Shown here piece by piece: positions 7,289 through 13,870 of a stretch of DNA of 14,731 bases. The position numbers and the translations under genes were made by a program. The notes below the pieces were generated by a model. The model worked only from the letters and a program-made list of their open reading frames with translations. It searched no databases and had not been told where the DNA came from. This DNA is from an uncultured bacterium (lineage in GTDB: Bacteria > Bacillota > Clostridia > Lachnospirales > Lachnospiraceae), in NCBI GenBank assembly GCA_905214855.1, contig CAJMNU010000032.1:1-14731 (forward strand), written 5' to 3'. Every line of letters begins with the position of its first letter. Positions within the stretch are counted from its first letter, which is position 1.

Positions 7289-7552
7289 TTTACTCTCCAC
7301 CTTTTCTTATCTATTTTTATAAATTTTCTGTTTTTTTTACTTATTTTTATATAAAATTTCTCACTTTAGTGATATTTTCTTTCTATTATTGTTCTATTAC
7401 TATTTTGCTCAAAATGATACTAAATACTGCTGACAACACCTGCACACTTCTTATATCATCCTTTTTTATTATACTACAAAAAACTACTGTTTTTCCAGTA
7501 AATTTCCAAGGATCTGAAAACGAATCCCAATTTTTCTCAACTCCTGCAAAAG
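7289..7552 (-). other. AT-rich leader region upstream of murC
   Basis: This 264-base stretch, with the queT terminator beyond it, has no convincing gene. It holds the candidate murC promoter (7468-7497), a small hairpin TCAC-TTTA-GTGA (7361-7372), and many A/T runs. The one longer - strand frame (7386-7589) begins inside the terminator hairpin and lacks a ribosome binding site, so I do not call it. No T-box or known riboswitch core was recognised. Confidence 0.5.
7468..7497 (-). promoter_or_regulatory. Candidate promoter of murC
   Basis: On the - strand TGGAAA (7497-7492) and a perfect TATAAT (7473-7468) are spaced 18 bases apart. This would give a leader of about 170 bases before murC. The -35 matches consensus at only four of six positions, so the assignment rests mainly on the -10 and on its position just after the queT terminator. 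Confidence 0.4.
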
Positions 7553-7592
7553 AAATATGCGGATAAGGACTGTTCTCTCTTATCCGCATATT
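7543..7592 (-). terminator. Rho-independent terminator after queT
   Basis: A perfect 14-base-pair inverted repeat joins AATATGCGGATAAG (7554-7567) and its complement (7579-7592) around an 11-base loop. On the - strand it is followed by TCTTTTGC. It begins 52 bases past the queT stop and separates queT from the murC promoter. The U-tract is short and interrupted. On the + strand there is no gene that would use it. Confidence 0.8.
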
Positions 7593-7644
7593 CTATGGTC
7601 ATTTATGATATTTTTTGTAACATATATTGCACAATCTCTTGTAT

Positions 7645-8148
7645 TTATGATACTGTTACATTTCTTTTAAAAATATACTCTTTTGATTTTTCTAATGCCC
7701 TCATCAGAAGATTTCCAAGGACTCCAATTGCTAAAATCTCTCCAATTCCTACTGTGATCATAGAAAACCAGATCAAATCTTCTGCGCCATATGCATATCG
7801 CAGCACCCATGGAATGATCAGGGTATTGGCGATAATTGGTGGAAGACATACCGCCCATTTGTGTCTGCGGATCATCCATGATCCTACTGCTCCGATCAAT
7901 GTAGCAATGCTTCCAAATATCACATCCATTGTTGCTGCTCCACACAGCAAATTGGAGAGGAGACATCCGATTGCCAGCCCCGGAACTGCCGCAGATGTAA
8001 AAAACGGAAGAATGCACAGTGCTTCTGAGATCCTAAACTGTACAGCTCCAAAACTGATCGGTGCAAACACCAGCGTCAGAGTGACATAAATTGCGGCAAT
8101 GGCAGCCGCATACACCATAAAGTAGACTCTTTTTGTTGCTTGTTTCAT
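7645..8148 (-). CDS. queT: QueT family ECF-transporter substrate-binding (S) component
   Basis: The 167-residue integral membrane protein matches the QueT family: short N-terminus (MKQATKRVYFMVYAAAIAAIYVTL), FAPISFGAVQFRISEALCILPFF (about 28-50), then further hydrophobic segments, about five or six in all, with the typical PGLAIGCLLSNLL (55-67) and a basic C-terminus. QueT gives specificity for queuosine precursors to energy-coupling-factor importers; the ATPase and T component are usually encoded elsewhere and none is seen here. AAAGGAG (8165-8159) lies about 10 bases before the ATG at 8148. The gene has its own promoter (8273-8301), a structured leader that resembles a preQ1-group riboswitch, and its own terminator, so it is a single-gene unit regulated at the RNA level. 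Confidence 0.9.
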   Translation of the reverse strand: MKQATKRVYFMVYAAAIAAIYVTLTLVFAPISFGAVQFRISEALCILPFFTSAAVPGLAIGCLLSNLLCGAATMDVIFGSIATLIGAVGSWMIRRHKWAVCLPPIIANTLIIPWVLRYAYGAEDLIWFSMITVGIGEILAIGVLGNLLMRALEKSKEYIFKRNVTVS

Positions 8149-8266
8149 ATTCTGTTTTCTCCTTTAGTTTTGTTTTACGAGTGGAAGGTCTCGAACACTC
8201 GGCACATTTAACGGCGGTGACCGCCGAAAAGCCCTATAGACCTTGGTTTTTGTGGGCTTTACAACG
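8149..8266 (-). promoter_or_regulatory. Structured queT leader, candidate preQ1-group riboswitch
   Basis: Read on the - strand, the leader contains hairpin 1 (AAAGCCC 8260-8254 with GGGCUUU 8234-8228, 19-base loop), hairpin 2 (CGGCGG/CCGCCG, 8226-8212, 3-base loop), and hairpin 3 (CGAGUG 8201-8196 with CACUCG 8183-8178, 12-base loop). An A-rich tail with AAAACUAA then runs into AAAGGAG. The hairpin 1 loop holds AAGGUCU (8244-8238), perfectly complementary to AGACCUU (8191-8185) in the hairpin 3 loop. This allows an H-type pseudoknot with hairpin 2 embedded, or a kissing-loop. Known preQ1 riboswitches use pseudoknots and sit just before queT-type genes. The 3' end (UUCGAG loop start, loop-final C, AAACUAA tail) also resembles the preQ1-I aptamer. 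The class is not settled, and no covariance search was possible. Confidence 0.55.
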
Positions 8267-8272
8267 CCAGTA

Positions 8273-8301
8273 AGTATAACACAGATCGTTTCACGACGCA
8301 A
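8273..8301 (-). promoter_or_regulatory. Promoter of queT
   Basis: On the - strand TTGCGT (8301-8296) and TATACT (8278-8273) are separated by exactly 17 bases, and TGT immediately ahead of TATACT gives an extended -10. The predicted start near 8266 puts hairpin 1 of the leader almost at the 5' end of the RNA, so promoter and structured leader agree with each other. A short inverted repeat (TTTCAC 8289-8294, GTGAAA 8310-8315) spans the -35 and could be an operator, but it is weak. Confidence 0.65.
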
Positions 8302-8327
8302 GCTGTACAGTGAAAAATTAAGTCAAA

Positions 8328-9203
8328 TCATATGGTCTTTGTCAAAAGCCATGTCACCCAATCTGCATAATATTTCCCAAGAACATGTGCATTGTCTGCG
8401 GTATATTCATTTGCCAGATTTCCCTCTCCATCATCAAATACTTCATTCACATCAATATAAAATATTGTTTCATCATCTGCCATCTGGCTGACTGCCTGAT
8501 TGAGCTTATCAATCTTTTCATTGCTGTATGTTGGATTTCCCTCTGACTTTGCCTTTGTGACATGGAGATTTGCCTGAAGAAAAATCAGCGCATCAGGCTG
8601 TAACTCACGGACACGGTCTACCAATTTCTGATATTTAGAAACCACACTGTCATATGGATATCCCATCTCATTGATCCCCAGCATAATATAAATCTTTCCA
8701 TATTTCTTACTTCCCAGAAGATTTTCCAGATTTGTTTTACCCACAGACTTCACAGAAATGTCTGTCTCAAATATCTTAAAAACACTCATTCCGGAGCTCG
8801 CAAATACATCTGCGTCTCCCAGATCACCATACTCAGACAATCCCACTGTTCGGGAATCTCCTATGAATAAAGCATCTTCAAAATATTCCGTACCAGATTC
8901 CTTAAAAACAACCTCTGTTTCTTCTGCCTGCGATCCAATCCATTCTGTACTATCTAAAAGTGCATTATTTTCCGCTTCTGTCTGTGCATCTATTCCACTT
9001 TCAGTCTGCATAGTATCCTGTATTTCAGAAAAATCCTCTTCGGTTTTTGGATTCTCCTCTTCCATCGTTTCTTCTTTCTGGCTTTCTACATGTGTGACAG
9101 AAGGAGGGACTTTCCATGTCTCTTCCAGATATGATGCGCCTTTCACAGTTCCGGCTACTAACAGGCTTAACCCAAGTATCATTGTATATGAATATCTTTT
9201 CAT
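8328..9203 (-). CDS. Membrane-anchored SGNH/GDSL hydrolase, likely O-acyl transfer partner
   Basis: The 291-residue protein starts with one hydrophobic segment (about 6-24) that should anchor or export it, then an acidic Glu/Ser/Thr-rich linker (about 38-108), then an SGNH domain. Block I is FIGDSRTVGL with the nucleophile S117; block II glycine is in SSGMS (G138); block III is LGINE (N178); block V is TADNAH with D270 and H273. All four SGNH residues are present, so it should be an active esterase or acyltransferase outside the membrane. The MBOAT gene ends 22 bases upstream on the same strand. MBOAT plus SGNH pairs (AlgI with AlgJ/AlgX, PatA with PatB) move acyl groups, usually acetyl, across the membrane onto polysaccharide or peptidoglycan. 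The ribosome binding site (GAGG about 12 bases from the ATG) is weak, which suggests translational coupling. Confidence 0.87.
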   Translation of the reverse strand: MKRYSYTMILGLSLLVAGTVKGASYLEETWKVPPSVTHVESQKEETMEEENPKTEEDFSEIQDTMQTESGIDAQTEAENNALLDSTEWIGSQAEETEVVFKESGTEYFEDALFIGDSRTVGLSEYGDLGDADVFASSGMSVFKIFETDISVKSVGKTNLENLLGSKKYGKIYIMLGINEMGYPYDSVVSKYQKLVDRVRELQPDALIFLQANLHVTKAKSEGNPTYSNEKIDKLNQAVSQMADDETIFYIDVNEVFDDGEGNLANEYTADNAHVLGKYYADWVTWLLTKTI

Positions 9204-9225
9204 CGTTTACTGCGCCTCATTTCAT

Positions 9226-10632
9226 TTAAAATCTAAAATACAGGAATGGATCATCCAATCCAAGATACATACAGTAAATACACCCCCAAAATATAGCAGT
9301 AAGGACAATACTCACAATCAGGGTATATTTTTTCTTCTGATATATTTTACGTGGAAGACCTGTACAGCAAATCAATCCTGCGATCAAAGATACTGCATAC
9401 ATTTTTCCATATTTCAGGAAGTCCCCCTGATAAATGGCAGCTGTCTGCGATTGAAAAACAGGAAATAAGCGATGCAGATACAAACCGATCTGCTTTAAAT
9501 CCGTCACAGCAAACAACAGCCAAGAAAGCGGGATTACAAGCAGCATATACAAATGTCCCAGAACCTTGAAGCGTTCCAGCAGCTCTCCAAGACCTTTCTT
9601 TTCTATACAGATCAGTACAAAAATAGACAGTCCCCATAAGACAAAATTCCAGCTTGCACCATGCCATAAGCCAGTCAAAGCCCACACTACAAACAGATTG
9701 CGGATCATATGGTGTCGATTTCCCCCCAGAGGGATATAGACATATTCACGAAACCAGCTTCCCAGTGTAATATGCCAACGTCTCCAAAAATCTGTCATTG
9801 AAAGTGCTAAATATGGATTTTTAAAGTTATCTGGGAACTTGAATCCGATCATCATTCCCAGTCCCTTTGCCATCAGAGAATATCCATAAAAATCGAAGTA
9901 GATCTGTAAGCTGAATGCAAGAAGCCCAAACCATGCCATTGGTGTAGAAATACTCTCATATCCAATGGTATTTACCTGCGTCCAAAGATTGCCCACCTGA
10001 TTAGCGATCAATACCTTTAAGCCCAAACCTATCGTAAACTCACGGATCCCTTCCTCAAACTTTGCAAAAGATACATGCCTCTTTGCAAGCTGTTTTTGAA
10101 CAGAAGAATAGGTAACGATCGGACCGGCGATCAATTGTGGGAACATACACAGATACGTCCCCAATGTCAGTATAGATTTCTCTGCTTTTACTTTTTTCCA
10201 ATATACGTCAATCAGATAAGAACTGATCTGAAAGGTATAGAAACTAATACCAATGGGAAGGATCAGATGGATATATCCTAAAATCTCCTTTCCACTTACT
10301 ATCTGACTGACATGGTTCACATTTTCTATCACAAAATCCAGATATTTAAACAGAAAAAGCCATGCCATATTGTAGGTCAGTCCAATGATAAGCCACTTTT
10401 TCCGTCTTCGTTTCCAACGTTCTTTTTCTATTTTTTTTGCAGCATAGTAATTTACCACAATGGATAATAAGATCAACAGCAAATAAATCGGCTGTTCTCT
10501 GATACCATAAAAATAAAAGATCAGACTTGCTGCAAAAAGCACTGCATTCCTCCATTTGGCAGGTACAAGAAAATACACTGCCAAAAATGCTGGAAGAAAA
10601 TAAAAAATAAAATTTATGCTACTAAAAACCAT
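9226..10632 (-). CDS. MBOAT family O-acyltransferase (AlgI/DltB-like)
   Basis: The 468-residue protein is strongly hydrophobic, with about ten membrane segments, and opens with the AlgI/PatA-type start MVFSSINFIFYFLPAF. Diagnostic stretches are LPIGISFYTFQISSYLIDVY (125-144), FPQLIAGPIV (164-173), FDFYGYSLMAKGLG (247-259), DFWRRWHITLGSWFREYVYI (281-300) and TGLWHGASWNF (320-330). The two histidines H287 and H324 are the conserved MBOAT active-site positions. It should pass acyl groups from the cytoplasm to an extracytoplasmic acceptor, with the SGNH protein just downstream finishing the transfer. The target polymer is not shown by the sequence. No dltA or dltC lies nearby, so a D-alanylation role is less likely than polysaccharide or peptidoglycan acetylation. 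AGAGAGG is 8 bases before the ATG at 10632, which overlaps an 11-codon ORF with a stronger ribosome binding site. Confidence 0.92.
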   Translation of the reverse strand: MVFSSINFIFYFLPAFLAVYFLVPAKWRNAVLFAASLIFYFYGIREQPIYLLLILLSIVVNYYAAKKIEKERWKRRRKKWLIIGLTYNMAWLFLFKYLDFVIENVNHVSQIVSGKEILGYIHLILPIGISFYTFQISSYLIDVYWKKVKAEKSILTLGTYLCMFPQLIAGPIVTYSSVQKQLAKRHVSFAKFEEGIREFTIGLGLKVLIANQVGNLWTQVNTIGYESISTPMAWFGLLAFSLQIYFDFYGYSLMAKGLGMMIGFKFPDNFKNPYLALSMTDFWRRWHITLGSWFREYVYIPLGGNRHHMIRNLFVVWALTGLWHGASWNFVLWGLSIFVLICIEKKGLGELLERFKVLGHLYMLLVIPLSWLLFAVTDLKQIGLYLHRLFPVFQSQTAAIYQGDFLKYGKMYAVSLIAGLICCTGLPRKIYQKKKYTLIVSIVLTAIFWGCIYCMYLGLDDPFLYFRF

Positions 10633-10657
10633 ATTGTTTTCCTCTCTTGCTATTCAT
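10622..10657 (-). CDS. Possible 11-codon leader peptide overlapping the MBOAT start
   Basis: An ATG at 10657 lies six bases behind GGAGGAG (10670-10664), the best ribosome binding site in this area, and opens a short frame MNSKRGKQYGF ending with TAG (10624-10622). The frame reads through the MBOAT ribosome binding site and start codon in another phase and stops 8 bases into MBOAT. Such an overlap could couple or limit MBOAT translation. There is no homology evidence. Confidence 0.3.
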   Translation of the reverse strand: MNSKRGKQYGF

Positions 10658-10790
10658 CTCAAACTCCTCCATCTGTTTCTACATACATTCTCATTTTAAT
10701 ATTTTCTACATTTCTTCATCACTTCTTATTTTAGACTCTCAGAGAAGCAAAATAGTTGCAAAAAAGGATTTTTTATTTATTTTATTTCTA

Positions 10791-12872
10791 TCATTGGATC
10801 AGTTCTGTCATTTCCTCTGATCCAAGCAAATACAATTCATGAAGCGCTCTGGTGATCGCCACATACAAAAGTTTTGCATCTTTTGGAGTATTCTGATAGT
10901 GTTCCTGATCTGGTTTCCACAAAATAACTGCATCAAACTCCAAGCCTTTGATCCACTCAATCGGGAGTATCATCAGTCCTTTGTGAAACTCCTCTGCTAT
11001 ATTTCCCTGCTCTCTATTTTCTTCTTTGCCTTTCTTTCGCTCTTTCCAATATGTATCTATCTTGTTCTGAAGCCATTCTGCTTCTTGAAAAGTCCGGCAC
11101 ACAACAGCTGTTGTCTCATATCCTCGCTGTTGGATATCTTCCGCCAGATCTGTCAATTTAAAAATCAACTGTTCTTCACTCTCACGGATACATTCCACTG
11201 CCTTTCCATGACGGATGACAGGCTGGATTTTATATTGTCCAGATGAGGCTTTTTCCAGTACCTTACCTGCAAATTCAGAAATTTCAATCGTATTACGATA
11301 ACTTTTTGCCAGCAGCCTAAAACTGTCTCTGTCTTTCACAAAAACAGCTTTTTTCAATGCCTCCCAGTCATTCATTCCTGTCTCATAATTGATATTCTGT
11401 GATACGTCTCCCATAATCGTAAAATAAGATCCTGACAGTACTTTTCGCAAGACATAATATACCATTTCTCCAAAATCCTGTGCCTCATCTATGATGATCT
11501 GGCTAAATTCATCCGGCTGGTTCTTCACAAAAATCCTCTTCCATATCAAAGCCAAAGCTGCCACATCATATACATCAAAACAGCGTTTTTTCACTTGTTC
11601 CTTCGTCTGTTCTAAACCTGAAATTCCTTCCAAAAACTCCAGATAGATGCTCATTTCTGACTTCCATTCTTTTGGCATTGAAAAGAATCCTCTATATTGT
11701 GCCATTTTTTCTTTCCGTTTTTCTTTTTCTTCCTCTTCTGTCCACAAAAAAGCAATCTTCTTTTTCAGGCGTTCATTCATGATCGTATATAATTCTGCAA
11801 GTGATTTTTCAGGAAATTGTTCCCAAGTCTCTTCCAGATTCTGCCTTGTAAAAATCATACCCAACTGACTGTCTTTTATATCTCCATCTGGTTTTGCATT
11901 GGTTCTCTTTTCTTCTAAAAAAGCAGTCAGTTGTTCTGCAAACTCTAACCTGCTTTTCACTCTGCCATCTTCTTTTGTCGGCACTATTTTATAAGTCTTT
12001 TTAAAAGCCTTTCCCATAAGATACGTCAAAAAACGATCCATTCTCATCTGTTTGACATTGCTGACATCAAGTTCCGGCAATCCGCTTGTGATATAGCTCA
12101 AAAGCATATCATTACTTCCCACAATACAAAACTCAGAAGACTTATATTTCTTCTCATAGTTATACAGAATATAAGAAATCCGATGCATTGCCACAGTTGT
12201 TTTTCCGCTTCCGGCAACTCCCTGTACGATCACATTTTTAAAAGGAGTATCTCTTATGATCTCATTTTGTTCTTTCTGAATGGTCGCAATAATATCACCA
12301 AGAACCGCCTCTTTATTCTGTGCAAGATATTTTACCAGCAATTCATCATTTGAGGCAACATCATTATCATAATATCCTAATAATTTTCCATCACTAACAT
12401 CATAGGTTCTCTTTTTGGTTAAGTCAATCTCAATCGGACTGTTCTCTGGTACATCATATTTCCCTTTTCCAAGCTCATTTTCATAATATACACTGGAAAC
12501 TGGTGCTCTCCAATCCACGATCACTACATCGGTCTGATCTTTTGTAATACCATTTTTTCCAATATACCAGCTTTCTCTATTTTGTGTCTCCTCTTCCAGA
12601 TAATCGATCCGTCCAAAATATGCTTTTTTTAATGCTGCCTGATTTTTTCGGAGCGTATTTTTCGTGTGTTCCAAAATATTTTGACTTGCCAAAAGTTGAT
12701 TATAAAGTTCTACATCTCCGCCTTGTACGGCACGGAACAATTCTGAAGTTTCCTTTTGTTGTGTTTCTAATTTGTCCTCGTAGCATTCGATATTGTCTCT
12801 GATGATATCCATACAGGCTGTAAAATGTTGTTCTTCCAACTGCATTTCCATGTTTTTTCCCATTTCTTCCAT
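10791..12872 (-). CDS. helD: HelD-type UvrD/Rep-like helicase (RNA polymerase recycling factor)
   Basis: About 693 residues. The longest frame starts at 12917, but AGGAGG (12882-12877) is placed 5 bases before the ATG at 12872, which is the start. Counting from 12872, a long N-terminal helical hairpin (about 10-100) fits the coiled coil that HelD inserts into RNA polymerase. It is followed by the superfamily 1 motifs: Q-motif TIQKEQNEIIR (197-207), Walker A GVAGSGKT (218-225), Walker B DEAQD (462-466), motif III GDVSQNI (488-494), motif IV SYRNT (524-528), and late motifs GLEFDAVIL and LYVAITRA near the end. The stretch VDWRAPVSSVYY near 119-130 is a HelD hallmark that separates it from PcrA/UvrD. 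HelD removes stalled or drug-bound RNA polymerase from DNA using ATP or GTP. It lies alone with a long leader. Confidence 0.88.
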   Translation of the reverse strand: MEEMGKNMEMQLEEQHFTACMDIIRDNIECYEDKLETQQKETSELFRAVQGGDVELYNQLLASQNILEHTKNTLRKNQAALKKAYFGRIDYLEEETQNRESWYIGKNGITKDQTDVVIVDWRAPVSSVYYENELGKGKYDVPENSPIEIDLTKKRTYDVSDGKLLGYYDNDVASNDELLVKYLAQNKEAVLGDIIATIQKEQNEIIRDTPFKNVIVQGVAGSGKTTVAMHRISYILYNYEKKYKSSEFCIVGSNDMLLSYITSGLPELDVSNVKQMRMDRFLTYLMGKAFKKTYKIVPTKEDGRVKSRLEFAEQLTAFLEEKRTNAKPDGDIKDSQLGMIFTRQNLEETWEQFPEKSLAELYTIMNERLKKKIAFLWTEEEEKEKRKEKMAQYRGFFSMPKEWKSEMSIYLEFLEGISGLEQTKEQVKKRCFDVYDVAALALIWKRIFVKNQPDEFSQIIIDEAQDFGEMVYYVLRKVLSGSYFTIMGDVSQNINYETGMNDWEALKKAVFVKDRDSFRLLAKSYRNTIEISEFAGKVLEKASSGQYKIQPVIRHGKAVECIRESEEQLIFKLTDLAEDIQQRGYETTAVVCRTFQEAEWLQNKIDTYWKERKKGKEENREQGNIAEEFHKGLMILPIEWIKGLEFDAVILWKPDQEHYQNTPKDAKLLYVAITRALHELYLLGSEEMTELIQ

Positions 12873-13055
12873 GTTTCCTCCTGTTTGACCTTTTGCTGGT
12901 ATGGTGTATGATCCCATCCCTATTATCTTTACACAATCATCCTGCCCTTGGGTCTAGTTTTTATTTTTTCTTCCTCATCTTCTTAAAGGAAATATTAACA
13001 TTTATAACAAAAAAATATATAAAATACTAGACTTTTCTTTTAAGATGTGATAGCA

Positions 13056-13084
13056 TGTATAATATAGTTTGCCTATATGCAAAC
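13056..13084 (-). promoter_or_regulatory. Candidate helD promoter with an overlapping inverted repeat
   Basis: On the - strand TTTGCA (13083-13078) and TATACA (13061-13056) are 16 bases apart, giving a leader of roughly 175 bases to the helD ATG. A 6-base inverted repeat GTTTGC-CTATAT-GCAAAC (13067-13084) covers the -35 and part of the spacer, a position where a dimeric regulator could bind. The promoter match is moderate and the region is AT-rich, so chance is a concern. The opposite strand also shows a TATAAT (13058-13063). Confidence 0.35.
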
Positions 13085-13199
13085 TTTTCTTTTTCCTTAT
13101 TTTGTATCTTATTAAGAAACTTTTTTAACATTTCATCTATCTTGATATCGGAATTTAGAATCAGATCTTAGCTTATTATAGAAATACTTCAACCAAAAA

Positions 13200-13254
13200 A
13201 CAGTCACAAAGAATCAGCGGAGTATTGGATATCCTTACACTCCAAAACTCCGCT
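13200..13254 (-). terminator. Hairpin, possible terminator of the flavin reductase/shikimate kinase unit
   Basis: AGCGGAGT (13216-13223) pairs perfectly with ACTCCGCT (13247-13254), and after one mismatch five more pairs form (TTGGA with TCCAA) around an 11-base loop. It lies about 54 bases past the shikimate kinase stop. On the - strand TTTTTT appears only about 13 bases after the stem, so it is an imperfect intrinsic terminator. Confidence 0.5.
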
Positions 13255-13307
13255 ATATTCTATAACTCTATTATTCTTTACATCCCAACTTTTAGGATAT
13301 ATAGGTG

Positions 13308-13829
13308 TCAATCCATGTCTACAGCAACTTGTTCTATCATAGCTCTTAATTTATCCACAACATCTCCCGCATTTCCTGCATCTGCCTCATCGATTGTAAT
13401 ATCCGCATACTTTTCATAATAAGGCACTCTCTCATTATACAGATCTCTCAATGTCATTCCGTTCTTTAATACGACTCCTCGATCTACCAAATTACCAAGA
13501 CGTTTTTCCAGTTCCTCATAGGAAAGTTTCAAATATACTATCGTACTGATCTCTTTTAAATGTTCCATTGCTTCTTTTCCATAGATCACGCTTCCACCGG
13601 GAGCAATGACAGAACGTTCTACACAGATCCCGGCATTTACACGATTCTCCACTTCCATAAATCCTTCTATGCCTTCTTGTGCGATGATTTCTTTCAAAAG
13701 ACGTTTTTCCTGTTCCTGAATCAAAATATCGCTGTCTACAAAAGAATATCCCAATCTCTTTGCCAATAAAACTCCTACTGTACTTTTTCCGGATGCCGGC
13801 ATTCCAATCAATGTTACATTACTTTTCAT
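13308..13829 (-). CDS. aroK: Shikimate kinase-family protein with altered substrate-site residues
   Basis: The 173-residue P-loop kinase has the size and fold pattern of shikimate kinase: Walker A GMPASGKST (9-17), the paired acidic motif VDSD (31-34), a GGx loop (77-80) and a lid/arginine region NERVPYYEKYAD (132-143). Classical AroK phosphorylates shikimate in the aromatic amino acid pathway. Two usual shikimate-site features differ here. The arginine of the FRxxE motif is replaced by Met in GFMEVE (56-61), and the TGGG loop reads PGGS (77-80). The arginine of the LYEEVAD-like motif (R134) is kept. The true substrate may therefore be different, or the gene may be a paralogue beside a standard AroK. 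GGGAG lies 8 bases before the ATG at 13829. The flavin reductase gene ends 41 bases upstream, suggesting co-transcription. Confidence 0.8.
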   Translation of the reverse strand: MKSNVTLIGMPASGKSTVGVLLAKRLGYSFVDSDILIQEQEKRLLKEIIAQEGIEGFMEVENRVNAGICVERSVIAPGGSVIYGKEAMEHLKEISTIVYLKLSYEELEKRLGNLVDRGVVLKNGMTLRDLYNERVPYYEKYADITIDEADAGNAGDVVDKLRAMIEQVAVDMD

Positions 13830-13870
13830 TTCAATTTCTCCCAGTCCTTAGTTTTGCTTTGATCTTGCTG

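Larger units (their letters stand above)
12884..13307. other. AT-rich non-coding stretch between aroK homologue and helD
   Basis: No credible gene is seen in about 420 bases. From the right it contains the hairpin after the shikimate kinase gene (13216-13254), a featureless A/T-rich part, an inverted repeat GTTTGC-N6-GCAAAC (13067-13084) overlapping a candidate - strand promoter, and a distant 7-base inverted pair GTCTAGT (12952-12958) with ACTAGAC (13026-13032) inside the predicted helD leader. Long homopurine and homopyrimidine runs are frequent. Confidence 0.5.

Noticed and set aside
7386..7589. A 67-residue - strand frame between queT and murC
   Set aside because: It starts inside the queT terminator hairpin, has no ribosome binding site and no recognisable domain, and it contains the candidate murC promoter.
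8178..8201. A tRNA T-arm-like stretch (GTGTTCGAGACC on the - strand)
   Set aside because: No matching acceptor stem, anticodon arm or D-arm can be placed around it. The pairs belong to hairpin 3 of the queT leader.
8289..8315. Inverted repeat TTTCAC...GTGAAA as a terminator for the SGNH gene
   Set aside because: The stem has only six pairs, a 15-base loop and no T-tract in the - strand direction after it. It overlaps the queT promoter, so an operator is equally possible and neither is supported.
13067..13095. GTTTGC-N6-GCAAAC followed by a T-rich run as a + strand terminator
   Set aside because: There is no + strand gene upstream for it to end, and the stem is short. Overlap with a - strand promoter is the better explanation.
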